Positions 1 through 12,100 of a DNA stretch of 64,000 nt are shown here, piece after piece. The notes under the pieces were generated by a model. It saw nothing but the letters and a program-made list of their open reading frames with translations, was not told the DNA's origin and searched no databases. Each line of letters opens with the position of its first letter. Positions within the stretch are counted from its first letter, which is position 1. The stretch is from Nigrospora sphaerica (lineage: Eukaryota; Ascomycota; Sordariomycetes; Amphisphaeriales; Apiosporaceae). The stretch spans positions 620,001 to 684,000 of the forward strand of contig JAGVVL010000015.1 in the NCBI GenBank assembly GCA_018287875.1, read 5' to 3'. The position numbers and the translations under genes are program-made.

Positions 1-345
1 GTCAGAGGACGCAGAGCCAGGTAGTGGCGGCCTGAGAGGTATCTACCTACGTCCTGTTGAGGTTCAGTCTGGCAGTGGGATGGAGGGCAGCCGGAGAAAC
101 GTTATCGCCGCGACCCCACTCTACCCCACGAATGCGAGGATCCACTTCCCAATCGTCCATTGCCACTTTCCATTATGGATGGAGGTCCAGCCAGCCAGCA
201 TTATACACCTATCACGACCTATGTAGCCAGCCAGCCGGATATGGGCCTCCAGCGACAATCCATCACCTGGTAATCCTACAAACGACCCGACGAGGAACAC
301 ACAACCCTCAGACCCGCGCCGGCGCCAACGCCGCTCCCCTCCGCC
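1..345. other. Upstream leader of SRP54
   Basis: Non-coding stretch before the SRP54 start codon. It probably contains the promoter and 5' leader. Short overlapping reading frames exist on both strands, but none has recognisable protein character. I see no clear TATA box. Confidence 0.5.
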
Positions 346-1945
346 ATGGTTTTGCAAGATCTTGGACGGCGCATCAGCACCGCCCTGCACGATGCCACGC
401 GCGCCCCCAACCTCGACGAGAAGGTACGTTGTCGCCTCCGTCGCCCGCTTGCGCACGCGCTCGGTGAGACGCTCGCTAACCCGCACCCCCTAGGCCTTCA
501 AGGCCATGCTCAACGAAATCTCCCACGCCCTCCTCGAAGCCGACGTCAATGTGCGCCTCGTCAGCAAACTGACCACGTCGATAAAAAACACGGTCAACTT
601 CAAAGACATCCCGCCCGCCGTCAACAAGAAGCGCCTTGTCCAGAAAGCCGTCTTCGACGAGCTCGTCAAGCTGGTCGATCCCCATGCCGAACCCTTTAAG
701 CCCAAGAAGGGCAAGTCCAACGTCATCATGTTCGTTGGTCTGCAGGGTGCCGGTAAGACGACGACGTGTACGAAGCTCGCGCGCCACTACCAGGCCTGGG
801 GCTTCCGCGCCTGCTTGGTGTGCGCCGATACCTTCCGTGCCGGTGCCTTCGACCAGCTCAAGCAGAACGCCGTCAAGGCCAAAATCCCGTACTACGGTTC
901 CCTAACCGAAACCGACCCGGCCGTCGTCGCCAAAGAGGGTGTCGAGAAGTTCAAAAAGGAGCGCTTCGAGATCATTATCGTCGATACCTCGGGTCGCCAC
1001 CGGCAGGAATCCGCGCTGTTCCAGGAGATGACGGACATCCAGACGGCCATCAAGCCCGACGAGACCATCATGGTGCTCGACTCGTCCATCGGTCAGCAAG
1101 CCGAGGCGCAGGCCAAGGCCTTCAAGGAAGCGGCCGACTTCGGCGCCATCATCATCACCAAGACGGACGGCCACGCCAGTGGCGGTGGTGCCATCTCGGC
1201 CGTCGCCGCGACGCACACGCCTATTGTCTTTATCGGTACCGGAGAACACATGCTGGATTTCGAGAGGTTTGCGCCACAACAATTCGTCAACAAGCTGCTG
1301 GGCATGGGTGACATGGCGGGCCTCGTCGAGCACGTACAGTCCTTGAAGCTGGACCAGAAGGACACTATTAAGCACATCACCGAAGGCATATTCACGATAC
1401 GCGATTTGCGCGACCAGCTGGGCAACATCATGAAGATGGGTCCGCTGTCCAAGATCTCGGGCATGATCCCCGGTATGGCCAACCTGCCGGGCATGGACCA
1501 GATGGACAACGAGGAGTCCAGCGCCAAGCTGAAGCGCATGATATACATCTGCGACAGCATGACGGAGAAGGAACTCGACAGCGACGGCAAAATGTTTGTC
1601 GACCAGCCCACGCGGGTGGTCCGCGTGGCGTGCGGCAGCGGCGCCAGCGTCCGGGAGGTGGAAGACCTCCTCTCGCAACAGCGCATGATGGCGGGCATGG
1701 CCAAGAAGATGGGCGGCAACATGAAGAACATGCAGCGCGCCCAACAAGCGATGGGCGGAGCCAACAAGGCGCAGCAGATGGCGGCGATGCAGAAGCGCAT
1801 GCAGAGCATGGGCGGTGCTGGTGGCGGAGGCATGCCCGACCTCGCCAGCCTGGCCAAAATGTTTGGCGGCGGCGGCGGCGGGATGCCGGACATGAGTGCC
1901 ATGATGAACATGATGGGAGGCGGAGGACGGGGCGGGCGACGATAA
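346..1945 (+). CDS. SRP54: Signal recognition particle 54 kDa subunit
   Basis: GTPase subunit of the cytosolic signal recognition particle. It binds signal peptides and 7S RNA and docks ribosomes at the ER receptor. Two exons, 346-423 and 494-1945, flank a 70-nt intron with donor GTACGT, a CTAAC branch site and a TAG acceptor. The product is 509 aa, normal for the family. The helical N domain comes first. The G domain shows the P-loop GLQGAGKT (about residues 108-115), DTSGR (about 190-194) and TKTDG (about 248-252). The C-terminal M domain is rich in methionine and glycine, with GMIPGM and a [13 protein letters not shown] helix typical of RNA binding, and ends in Gly/Met repeats and GRGGRR. 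The start at 346 keeps the conserved N-terminal helix beginning VLQDLGRRI. The gene is complete and unremarkable. Confidence 0.97.
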
Positions 1946-3765
1946 ACGGCGTGCGGATCACTCCCGTATCAACGTTCCTACTCGGTTGCACGTGCCAGGG
2001 GCCGGCTTTAGGCTTGGGTGGCAACGCGCTCGGAACGGTGATGGCGTATGCGGCCCCCGGCACCCCGAAAGGCTCACATGGACTGGGGTTTCTGGCCTGT
2101 ACGCAGCCGGAGGTGACAGGGGGGGGAAGCACGTCTCGGGATGTCACTTCGGCGACCCGGCCAGCGTGGTGTGCAGGACCCTCTCTCGCAAGTCGGGAGA
2201 GTCAAACTCTGCTCATCAATAACAAGCCAAGGTACACTGCCGTGACCAGCAAACGGGCGACGGCTGGCGAGGAAACACGTCCATGCGGGCACAGGTCGGG
2301 CACTCTGCAGGGACTCATGGCCAACCAGCAGGACTACGACAGAAGGTGTAGCAGGAGCATGATACCAAACGTTGCACCGGACCCCCGGCGGCCGGCCAAT
2401 GATGATGCTTTTATTCCAGTCAAGTTCGGGCAGTGTCACTCTTTTCCGAAAGCCGCCGGTCGGGGGCTGTTTGTTCCCAGCCCCCTTTGCACGATGTGGC
2501 CATTGAGCCAGCCTGCCAGCTTCACTGGCATCCCATGGGAGGTCAGTCGCTACGACTCTCGCCAGTGCTGCTTCCAGGAGTGAGGGTAATTGGCCCAGTA
2601 CCGCGTCTCCCTCAGGAAACACATTAGGCGGCTAAAACCATATAGTACCTAACTTAGAGGAGCACTCGGTTGTGGGGGAGGGGCTAGTAAGGGTACGAGA
2701 CATAAGGTTGTAGAGTATCGAGGGCTAAAGGCGGGGCCGCTCCCTTCGGCTCTGGACTTCGTACATGTTGCTTTGCTTAGGCTGGCGCGCTCCGACCCGG
2801 CCCAAGCCTATCCGCCGGGAACTAAACCCACAACGTGCGAGGCTGCACTCGAGGCCATGTGTAGTTGTTGATGCACCGTAGAGGCCAAGTGTTGACGGCC
2901 ATGGGGCGTAGTAGACGAGTAGTAACATGGGATGGGAAGCCTGCCAAGACGGCAGTACGGCACGTGGACTTCGTCAATTCCCCACAGCGACCGAAACGTA
3001 GGCTAGTGGTAGGATCCCGGCCCGATGGTGCTATGAGGATAAAACTGGATGTTGTCATTTTGCGCGGGCGCTGTCCCCCCCTGGGATATGCATATCTCGT
3101 GAGAAAACCGGTATTGTCGAGAGGGCGGGGCGGTGAGTGATGTGCCCGTCGAGCCTTTGCAAAAGTAACCGTCGTGGTACCGAGTACGGACTAGCCATCC
3201 CCGTGTCGCCCCAAAGCGGGAGCTGGAGAAAAGTGTCCGGTGACAGGGGGCCATCAATGGACGATGGCGTCTCTGGCGGAAGCCCAGACAAGCTTTTGCC
3301 AAGGCAACCAGGCGCAGTGACGTCGTCGTCGGCACGCCAGCCGAGAAGCGAAGGGGGGAATTAAGCACGGCGAAGCATTGCAACGGCACCTGGGCGGTTC
3401 GGAGGTCTTTCCCTGGGTGTAGTGTTTGTCGGCCCATCACTGACGCCACGGCATTTTCCCATCCGGGGGCGGCTCGTCCACAATCCCATCCATACGTGAT
3501 CCCGTCTTCCCATCGACGATCGTGCGGCGCTTGCTTGTAGCCAGCCTCCTAGGGCGTGGTATACCCTTTTGGGCCTGGGGAACTGCGTGATCCCACTGGC
3601 GGGGAAACACCCTGGCCTGGTCTGATGTGTACATTAATTACACAGTACTTGGCCACGGCGCCACGACGATGAAGAGACGGCTAAACGTTGCCGGCGCCAT
3701 CCCCCCTTCCCCCTCCCGGCCCGGGCGACGGACATTGGCGAGATTGGGATCCATCGCAGCCTCAG

Positions 3766-3773
3766 TGACGTCA
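3766..3773. promoter_or_regulatory. CRE-like palindrome TGACGTCA upstream of the PAP2 gene
   Basis: A perfect TGACGTCA palindrome lies about 390 bp before the PAP2 start codon, and a one-mismatch copy, TGATGTCA, follows at 3802-3809. In fungi this octamer binds CREB/ATF-type bZIP factors. The assignment rests on sequence alone. Confidence 0.35.
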
Positions 3774-3860
3774 AATCTCGATGGTTTCGTCCGGGGGTCC
3801 AGTGATGTCAGTGAAGGCTGGGACCCGCCGTTGCGCAGCGCATCGCAAACAGCCAGGGGA

Positions 3861-3865
3861 CCAAT
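3861..3865 (+). promoter_or_regulatory. CCAAT box upstream of the PAP2 gene
   Basis: CCAATCAG matches the core bound by the Hap/CBF complex. It lies about 300 bp before the start codon, and a TATA-like TTATAT follows near 3969. Supported by motif and position only. Confidence 0.35.
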
Positions 3866-4162
3866 CAGCCAAGGGCCCTAGACGGACTTCCAAGTGTAAG
3901 TGCTACGTGACAAGGGAGGCAATGCAGGACGACTTGTTGGCTCGGGAGCCCCCATCACGTCGTCGTGCTTATATGACCCGGCGGCCATCCCGCCGGACCA
4001 CGACTGGTATTGATTTTGGCTCAACCACCGCCCCCTCGTCCACCATCACCAGTTGGCTTCGCAGCCAGAAACCGAGCAGGACCCCCCCCCAGGCCCCCTC
4101 CCCGCCGTTCCTTCTTCCCGGCCCCAACCAAGACGGTGCCGCGCGGCCAAAGTAGCATCGCC

Positions 4163-5364
4163 ATGGGCATCTTCAGCAAACACACGCGGCAGCAGCCCGG
4201 CGCGGGTGTCGCGAGCAACGGCAACGGCATGACGGGCCGCAACGGCAACGGCGGCGGCGGCGCTGCCCACGCCTGGCCATATTCCATGTCGAAGCGACCC
4301 TCGTTCGGCCAGTGGCTCAAGTACACCTGGCTCGACATCCTCAGCATGGTGGTGCTGGGCGCCATCGGCCTCGGAGTACGTCCTCGTCCCCCGCTTGTCT
4401 TGATCCTTGGCGCTTGCTGACACGCACCCCTCCCCCCCAGGTCTACGAGGCGCCGCCCGCGCCGACGCGATCGTTCGCCATCGACTACACGGACCGCACC
4501 ATCGTCTACCCCCAGTTCGCGTACCCGATGCGCAAGGAGATCGTGCCCATCTGGGCGGCGGCGATGCTGGCGGCGCTGGTGCCCATCGCCGTGATCCTGT
4601 TCATGCAGATCCGCATCCGGTCCTTCTGGGACGTCAACAACGGCGTCCTCGGGCTGCTGTACTCGCTCATCACGGCCGCCGTGTTCCAGGTCTTCATCAA
4701 GTGGCTCATCGGCGGGCTGCGGCCGCACTTCCTCGACGCGTGCAGGCCCGACATCAGCCGGGCGAGCAACGCGCCCGGCGTCAAGGGCGCCGGCTACAAC
4801 GGCGCCGGCTACCGCGGCATCTACTACACGTCCGAGGTGTGCACGGGCGACCAGAGCGAGATCAACGACTCGCTCGAGTCGATGCCGTCGGGCCACACGA
4901 CGGCCGCCTTCGCCGGCTTCGTCTACCTCTACCTCTACCTCAACGCCAAGCTCAAGGTCTTCGCCAACTACCACCCGGCCCTGTGGAAGCTCGTGGCGCT
5001 GTACGCGCCGCTGCTGGGCGCCTGCCTCATCGGCGGCGCCCTCACCATCGACGAGTACCACAACTGGTACGACGTGCTCGCCGGCGCCGTCATCGGCACC
5101 GTCTTCGCCTTCTCGGCCTACCGCATGGTCTACGCCGCCGTCTGGGACTGGCGCATCAACCACATCCCCCTCAACCGCTCCGCCTCCTTCGCCCCCTCCC
5201 ACGACGCCGAGCTCGCCGACGCCGTCTGGACCCGCAAGGTCGGCTGGGGCCCCGCCAGCCACGGCCACGGCGCTCCCCACCACGGCAACGGCGCCGGCGG
5301 CTTCTCCCACCCGCGCAAGCCCGTGCCCGGGGCTGCCGGCCACCGCGGCGAAGAGATGGTCTAA
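4163..5364 (+). CDS. PAP2-superfamily lipid phosphate phosphatase (DPP1/LPP-like)
   Basis: Integral membrane phosphatase likely to dephosphorylate diacylglycerol pyrophosphate or phosphatidate. Exons 4163-4375 and 4441-5364 join in phase across a 65-nt intron (donor GTACGT, acceptor CAG) to give 378 aa. The N-terminus is Gly/Asn-rich. Several hydrophobic segments follow (about residues 52-71, 106-126, 138-160, 220-240, 253-271 and 283-300). Catalytic motif 1 is present as KWLIGGLRP (K158, R164, P165). Motif 2 is PSGH (220-223). Motif 3 keeps H278 and D282 in HNWYD, but the canonical Ser-Arg seven and six residues before that His reads Ala-Leu (271-272). The C-terminus is a His/Gly-rich cytosolic tail. 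The family call is firm. The exact substrate is not, and the altered motif 3 is a reason for caution about catalysis. Confidence 0.92.
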
Positions 5365-6573
5365 GGACCCCGGCCACTCCCAGTCGCCGGGGAATCCCTA
5401 CACGAGAGAAACGAAGAGATAGCAACACGGTGATGGTGTAAGGCACCCGGGGAAACGTTGACAACGGGACGGGCGCGTGGAAGGCTCATGACGAACGAAC
5501 ATGCACGGTCACGGGGCGTTTTGGTGTTTTTCCCAATGACGCAGAACAGAACTTGGGCTGCTATGATCAGCCGTGGGCGATACCCCAGATATTTTTAATG
5601 ATGGCCTTTTTGCTTAATTGACTTATCCCATTCCACCACCGACTTTGGTTCGACGTAAGACAAATGTCCGGATTCGCCCTACAGCTGGAAAACCCCCTTA
5701 CCCCGCCACCTCTTTGTGGAAGAGGGAACTCACAAACTGTTCATTGCATGGAGAATTTGAAGGATGAGACGAGGTTGGCCGTCCTAACAGAGCAAGCAGC
5801 AGCCTCCGTCCTTACTTTTCCGAGCTTCTACTTGCCTCCCCGGGAAGGAGATGCCTCAATAATTACGAACAAGCCCCTGGTCATCCTGCTGTGTTTGCGA
5901 TGGCGACGATGGAGCGATGAACGTCGGGGTGAATGCTGTCCTGCGACCAGATTCTTTTGGCGGTGAAGCGAAAGGGGGTTTCACCCATTGTTGAGTGTGG
6001 AAAAAGCCATGCTTCATTTGGTATTCCGAACGAGAGTTGGTCCAGGGCCGGCGAGGGCGCTGGGTCAAGGATTGCGGTAGTCTATAGAAACAGCCGAGCA
6101 CCACCGGTGCGCGCCGTCTTCTCTTTGTTGCTTCTTCCTCCTTTCGCTTCGCGCTCGACAACCACGGGCGAGCAAGCCCGGGCCGAGAGAGCAAGAAAGA
6201 ACTCTTCGCTTCCCGCCTCTCGAACCAAAACCGAGCTCACACCCGCCCACGAGCCCCGCCGTGACCCCAGGCCTTCCGGGAAAGGTTCACCGCCGCGGGA
6301 AACCCGTCCCGGAACGCGAAACGGGCGTTTCTCGCATCGCCGTTTCCGCGGGGCCTTTGCGGGGCGCGGGCCGGGTACCCACCGGGACAAGGGGGAAAGA
6401 AGAAGAAGAAGAAGGTAAGGGAGTCGCCTGGACCCGCTCCATCCGAACGCCTGCCCGCCACGAGCAGAGAGGGAAAGAAGAAAAAAAAAAGGAAGCACCC
6501 CAAGCCAGTTTTTGCCCCCGAAACGCCATCCCGCCCGTTGAATGCCCGCGGAAATCCGGCCGCGTTTCCCTTT
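5365..6573. other. Intergenic region right of the PAP2 gene
   Basis: About 1.2 kb. It begins with the probable PAP2 3' UTR, including an AT-rich patch near 5580-5640. The rest is GC-rich with A/G-rich tracts near 6390-6500. No convincing gene on either strand. Confidence 0.55.
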
Positions 6574-6995
6574 TCACTTGCGGCCCGCGCTGCCGGCGGG
6601 CGCCGGGAAGCTGGTGAGCACGGCGGGCCAGGCGTCCATGGCGACGCTGCGGGGCGAGTCGGCGCCGGGGCTGACGACGGGCGAGACGGCGACGGACGGG
6701 GAAGCGCCGGGGGCGGGACTATTTCTCCCGAGTCGGGGTGTGAGCCTTCTATTTTTTGGGGGTTCTTTCCGTTCCGGCCCTCTTGTCCGCCTCTTCCGCT
6801 GGGGCGGGGCGTGGCTGGGGGACCGGACGGGAGAGGGAAAGGGGAAGGGATAACCTACGGCGGAAAGGGAGTCGCGCGCCGCACGATGGGCGGGCGCCGC
6901 GTCGTCGTGGCCGGCAGGTCGAAGGACACGGTGCTCGAGGCGCTGCAGGTGCTGTCGTTGCGCGTGCGGGCCATGGCGAAATCGGGGGGCGACAT
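6574..6995 (-). CDS. Possible small two-exon protein, 93 aa, unknown function
   Basis: Not a recognised family. On the minus strand an ATG at 6995 opens a Ser/Thr/Pro-rich frame starting MSPPDFAMARTRNDS. A GTAGGT donor at 6858 and a TAG acceptor ending at 6719 remove 140 nt, and the frame continues exactly in phase (exons 6859-6995 and 6574-6718) to a stop at 6574. Both exons have the GC-biased third positions of neighbouring genes, and the C-terminal exon (VAMDAWPAVLTSF) reads like real protein. A long pyrimidine-rich leader precedes the start, as in many fungal promoters. An alternative start lies at 6974. The splice model is my inference. Other acceptors exist in the intron, and the whole call could be wrong. 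Confidence 0.42.
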
Positions 6996-8622
6996 GGGGG
7001 GTTGGGGGGAGAGAACGGAAAAAGAGAGGGGTTGGAGGTGGAAAGGGGTCGAATGAAAGGGGAGAGGAAGAATAAGAAGAATGGAGGGGAAAGGGGGGGG
7101 CCGAAACACGCGCGAGATGCAAGGACGTGTGTGTCGGAACCGGGAAAGAAGGGGAGAGGGGTAAGGATCGGACAGTTTTGTTTCGTCCGCCTGCGGGAGC
7201 CCACCAGGAGAACCGAAGGAAACAAGGGCCCAAAGAACACCGTGGGTAGGAGGTGTGTTGGAGGGGGATGGAGACAGAGAAAGACAGAGAGAGAGGCCGG
7301 CGGAACGGAAGTGGAGAAGAAACAGTAGCTGCCACTGAGGATGGAGAGGGAGGAAAAGAGGAGTTCCCTTCGTTTGGAGAGAGGTTCCGGCCGGTGTCTA
7401 TTTATTAACTGTTTGTGAGGCTCATCCCATCTACCTGCATGTATGTACATGTGTGTGTAAGAGAGACAGAGCCCTATGCGTTTCTAGCCCATCCCTGACC
7501 CCGGTGTCGCATCACGAAATAACGACTACGCTATTGCCGGGTCCTCCGTCCGGGGTAATCCCGCCCCCAGATCCCAGTGTTGAAGTATGGGACACCGTGG
7601 TGGGAGGGACGGAAGGAGAACGAGGGGGGAGGCGTCGGCATCGTCTATCACGGGCGAGTCTAACGTCGCGGCCATAGTGGTAGCCGGGCATCGTCACCGG
7701 GCCAAACCCCTACTTTCTTCGTTTCCGCCTCCAGCGCGCTCGTGCGTACGTCTGTGGAAAATTAGCACGCCATCGCGCCGGCCGCTCCCGCTGTCCCGTC
7801 TCAGCCTAGGCAGGCCCGCCCGCCAGTGTCATACCACACGCCAGCCCAGCCCTTGGAGGGAGAAAGGGATTGGGGGGTTTTCCCGCTTACTCGTGTTGAC
7901 TCCGGGGTAAGAGGGAAATAACGCCTCCCTCAAGAATACGGGCGACTGTTGGCTTTCCCCGAAACCCCAACAAGGCAATCCGGCGAACCCTTCACAGCTG
8001 CTCCCCCCCCTCCGTCTTCGGATTGCCAGACCACCGCAACAGGCCCTCGTGATGGACCGTCTCTCCTCTCCCTAACGCGTGCGCATAATGAAACGTCCTA
8101 CAGTCCGTCGGTCCTGGTTCTAGAACGAAGCAGCGTGCCACGCCCCTTAAGGAGCGCTTTGGGGGGCCTCGGCGACTCCTTTCCCCTTTTCTCTCCCAAT
8201 CTCCGGCACCAAGCCCAAAATGCCGCTCGGTTTAAAAAGCACGACCGTCTATCCATTGTGTGACGACGGGGATGATGCCTCTTCCCCCGCGCCGGGCGCG
8301 AATGTAAAGGTTTCCTTCCCTCCATGTCCCTTTCGGGTTAACCTGTGGAGGTGCCTAGGAACTCGGCGACAGAGAGAAGGAGAGTCGGGCCCATCTAGCT
8401 GGTAGCGCCCCCCCCCCCCTTTTTCCCCCGGAATGCTAGATTGAATATCCATCGATACGATAGTTCGATGGAAGAGGGGGCCCGAGGGGGGGGGGAACAG
8501 AGGCCGAACCAACCTGATCCAGCATGACTCGGCACCGCAACGCACTAATGTATCGAAGCATCCCCGCGACGTAGTCCCCGGATCGTCTCATGTCCAAACT
8601 AAAAATGCGACCAGTCCACATG

Positions 8623-8675
<53 letters not shown>

Positions 8676-9126
8676 CGCTCTCAACCGTCGCGCTCCCACT
8701 TCTATTCGTGGCACATTAAGCAGCTTCCTCAATATGTTTCTTGTCCGGCAGAATGAAAGGAATGGCAGGGCAGGAGAACCTATAACCCCCTGGTCCTGAA
8801 TCGGCACCACACACATACACACCCACCCACCCACCCTGCCAAAAACTCAACACCAGACCCAAAATGAAATAGCCACGAGGGGCCAGGGCCAGTAAGATGC
8901 GGGCTTGTTAAGTCATTTCCCATGCGAACCTGCGGGATAGTCTAAAGCTTAGTGAATAATGTATAACGCAAGTCAAGACGCTCCAGGTCACCTGGAACGC
9001 CAATAACCTCTTTCCCTGACGCCCATTCATCTGCAGAGTTGACCCCGGGGATAACTCGTCTGCGCCAAGTAAAATGCATCCCACCATTGCCACCCTGGAT
9101 TGTTGTCGACTTTTTGTCGTGCATTA
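6996..9126. other. Intergenic region left of the ABC transporter 3' end
   Basis: About 2.1 kb. On the plus strand, 6980-7330 is strongly purine-rich, the probable leader or promoter of the small minus-strand gene. An AC microsatellite lies at 8626-8672, with C- and G-runs near 8407-8425 and 8487-8500. The right end should contain the 3' UTR of the transporter. No gene seen. Confidence 0.55.
8626..8672 (+). repeat. (AC)n microsatellite
   Basis: An uninterrupted run of about 23 AC dinucleotides. It lies in non-coding DNA about 450 bp beyond the transporter stop codon. Likely length-variable between isolates. Confidence 0.98.
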
Positions 9127-12100
9127 CTAAACTTCCACCAGTCTCTTGGCTTCGAATGCCTTCTTCGCCGCCTTTTCCAAGCTCTCGAGATCACCACTCA
9201 TCTGACACATGGACCGGAAGCTGCCCTCCTCCTTCTGCAGCAGCGTCCACGGGTGATCGTACTCCAACACCTCGCCGTGATCCAGCACCAGCACCTTGTC
9301 GTAGTCCACAATCGTCGCGAGGCGGTGCGCAATCGTGATGGTCGTGCTCTGGAGCTCGCGAATGGTGCCCTGGATCTTGGAGTCGGTCGAGTAGTCGATC
9401 GAAGCTGTGGCCTCGTCCATGATCAGCACCTTGGGGTTCTTGAGCATGGCACGCGCCAGGCAGAGGAGCTGCCGCTGCCCTTGCGACAAATTGGACCCCG
9501 ACTCGGACACTGAAGAGGAAAGATCAAGGAAGGGGTTCTTGTTGTTCTTGGTGGGAGAGACGGCACCGTCCGTCTGTCCTGCGCTGGCCGGCCGGCTTCC
9601 CAGGGCCGTGGCCGTGACAGGTGAAACCGGCGTCTCGTCTGGTCCGATGAGCTGCACCTTGCGTAGTGCCGCAAACACTTCCTCATCCGTGTGGAGGTCG
9701 AAGGGATCCAGGTTGGTTCGGATAGTACCTGTGAACAGCGTTGGGTCCTGCGGCACAATGGTGATGGCCTCGCGAAGGTCCCTGAGGCCGATCATGCCGA
9801 TATCGACATCATCGATGAGGATCTTGCCCTTCTCCGCCTCGAGCGCGCGGAAGAGCGCCAGCGTCAGAGAGCTCTTGCCGGCACCCGTGCGGCCCACGAT
9901 GCCCACCTTCTCCAGCGGCTGAATCTTGAACGTAACGTCGCGCAGAACCGGGTCCAAGTCGGCGCGGTACCGCGTCGAGTAGCCGATAAATTCGACGTTT
10001 CCATGCGCGGGCCAGTTCAGCGGCGGCCGGCACTTCTCGTTGACGGGCTCGGCCTCTTGCTCCACATCGAGATACTCCTTGATGCGCTCGACCGAGTTCA
10101 TGTTCTGCTCATTAATCGAATACAGGCGCACGAGCCAAAGCATATTCTCCGAGAAGGTGATGGCATAGCTGAGCGAGATGCCGGCCGAACCCGCGTCGAT
10201 CTTGCCAAGGCTCAGAATCACGAATACGCCTGCAAAGAAGGCAACCAAGTCACCGAGGCAGTCCGTCCGAAATGCCAGCCATCGGTTAGCAGCCCAGAGA
10301 TAGATGAACGGCCGAGCCTGCGTGTTGATCTTGGTGAGATTTTCCCGAATAAAACGTCGCTCGTCTCCGTACGCGCGGATCGTCGTGACACCAGACAGCG
10401 TCTCGCCAAACTGCTGGAACAGGGGGCTTCGGTTGACCGACTCGAGGCGCTTGAGGTCGCGTGACGCTCTGAGGTAGAAGAAGCCCACGAAAACGTAGGC
10501 AGCTGTGATGAAGGAGCCGGCGACGAGGAAGCCGGGGGTGATCATGCCAATCAGCACAATGGTGACGAGGATACCCAATACGCAGCTCATAACTCCAACG
10601 GCGACGGGCGCGACCTCCTGGTCCACGGCCTCAAGATCTTTGCTGAATCGGTTCATCAGTTGCCCCAGAGGCGTGACGTCAAAGAACTTGAATTTGGCGC
10701 GGGAGACCGATCCCATCAAACGATTGTGTAACTTCCAGGAAGCTGTCAGGGAGCCAAAGAAGAGCCACAAGTCGCGAACCAGGGCCATGAGTGCGCCAGC
10801 CATGCCGATCAAGGCGAGGACGATGAGGTAGTAGTTGACGTTAACCTCGTCGGGTGCGTTGCCGGGAGAATACTGCGCCGCCCTGAAAAACGACGGCGGT
10901 GCCCGCGCAGGCGAAGCAAAGCTGTTGATGGAGCCCTGAGACGAGACGCCGATATGCAAATTGGCAGTCATCTCTCGATCGGACGCGTACTGGTTGGCCC
11001 ACTCCTTGATCCAGAGGTTCGTCGCCACGCCCGACAACTGCTGACCAGCAAACACCAAGGCGGTAACGAGCCAAAACCACCACGAGCCCATGGCCGTCAG
11101 ATAGAGCTTCAGGATAGACCATTTTACGGCACCAGTGGCCTTGGCTTCCTCCATAGCATCCTGCTTCTTCTTTTCCTTCTTGGGCTTGCCGTGAGAAGTG
11201 GCATTGCCGCCGTCATCGACAAGAGTATTGCCGCTGTCCTCGCCAACACTAGAAGGGACCCGAGACGGGATACGGGAGGCGTGCGAAGATCCCGGCCGCG
11301 ACTTGTTCTGCATCTCCTCTCCCAGCGCCCCCGATGCGATGACTTCGGCCGGAACACCTTGCGAGACGACTCGGCCGTTGTCCATGACGACGACATACTG
11401 GGAAGACGGAACACACAGGGATACATTGTGGGTGACGAGGATGCACGTACGGTCCTGCATCAAAGGACCTCGAATGCAGTTGGTGAAGATCCATTGCGCG
11501 GTGTGGGCGTCGACAGCGCTCAGGCAGTCATCGAGCAAAAGGTGGCGAGAGTTGGAGTAGACGGCCCGGGCGAGCGAAATCCGCTGTTTTTGGCCACCAG
11601 AAAGAGTAATGCCCTTCTCTCCGACCAGAGTCTCGTCGCCATTGTCGAGAATCTCCAGATCACGTTCGAGGGCACAGGCGATAATCACCTCGCGGTACCG
11701 TTTCTCATCGAAAGGAGCCGAGAACAGAATGTTCTCCTTGATATTCGCATTGACCAACCAAGCACTTTGGGCAACGTATGCGCAGGTATCGGCGAGTCCG
11801 GTTTCGGGGTCGGCATGGACATCCTCTCGGCTCCGGCCGCCTGGCAGGAACACTTTACCCTTGATCATGGTCATCTCGCCTAGCAGTGCCATAAGCAGGG
11901 ATGTCTTGCCCGAGCCCGTAGGTCCGGCGACGATGTTGAGCTCGCCAATCTTGAACTCGCTGGTGAGGTCAAGCAGTCGGAAGGCCATGGAGCCGTCGGC
12001 GGCCACGGCGTCTTTGCTCCCCCAGATGAAGGTAGCGTTGTCGCGGAAACCGATAACCTTGTTGCCCTCTTCGTCGACGTTGTCCTGGCCCAGCTGCTTG

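Larger units (their letters stand above)
1946..4162. other. Intergenic region, SRP54 to PAP2 gene
   Basis: About 2.2 kb between two plus-strand genes. Several reading frames of 60-180 codons occur on both strands, but they overlap one another, are compositionally random and match nothing I recognise. The right end holds promoter-like motifs (TGACGTCA, CCAAT, TTATAT) listed separately. Confidence 0.6.

Noticed and set aside
902..1747. 281- and 272-codon minus-strand frames within SRP54
   Set aside because: Antisense shadows of a fully supported gene.
4021..5343. 440-codon minus-strand frame
   Set aside because: Exact antisense of the PAP2 exons; its Val/Gly/Asp-rich translation is the mirror of GC-biased third positions.
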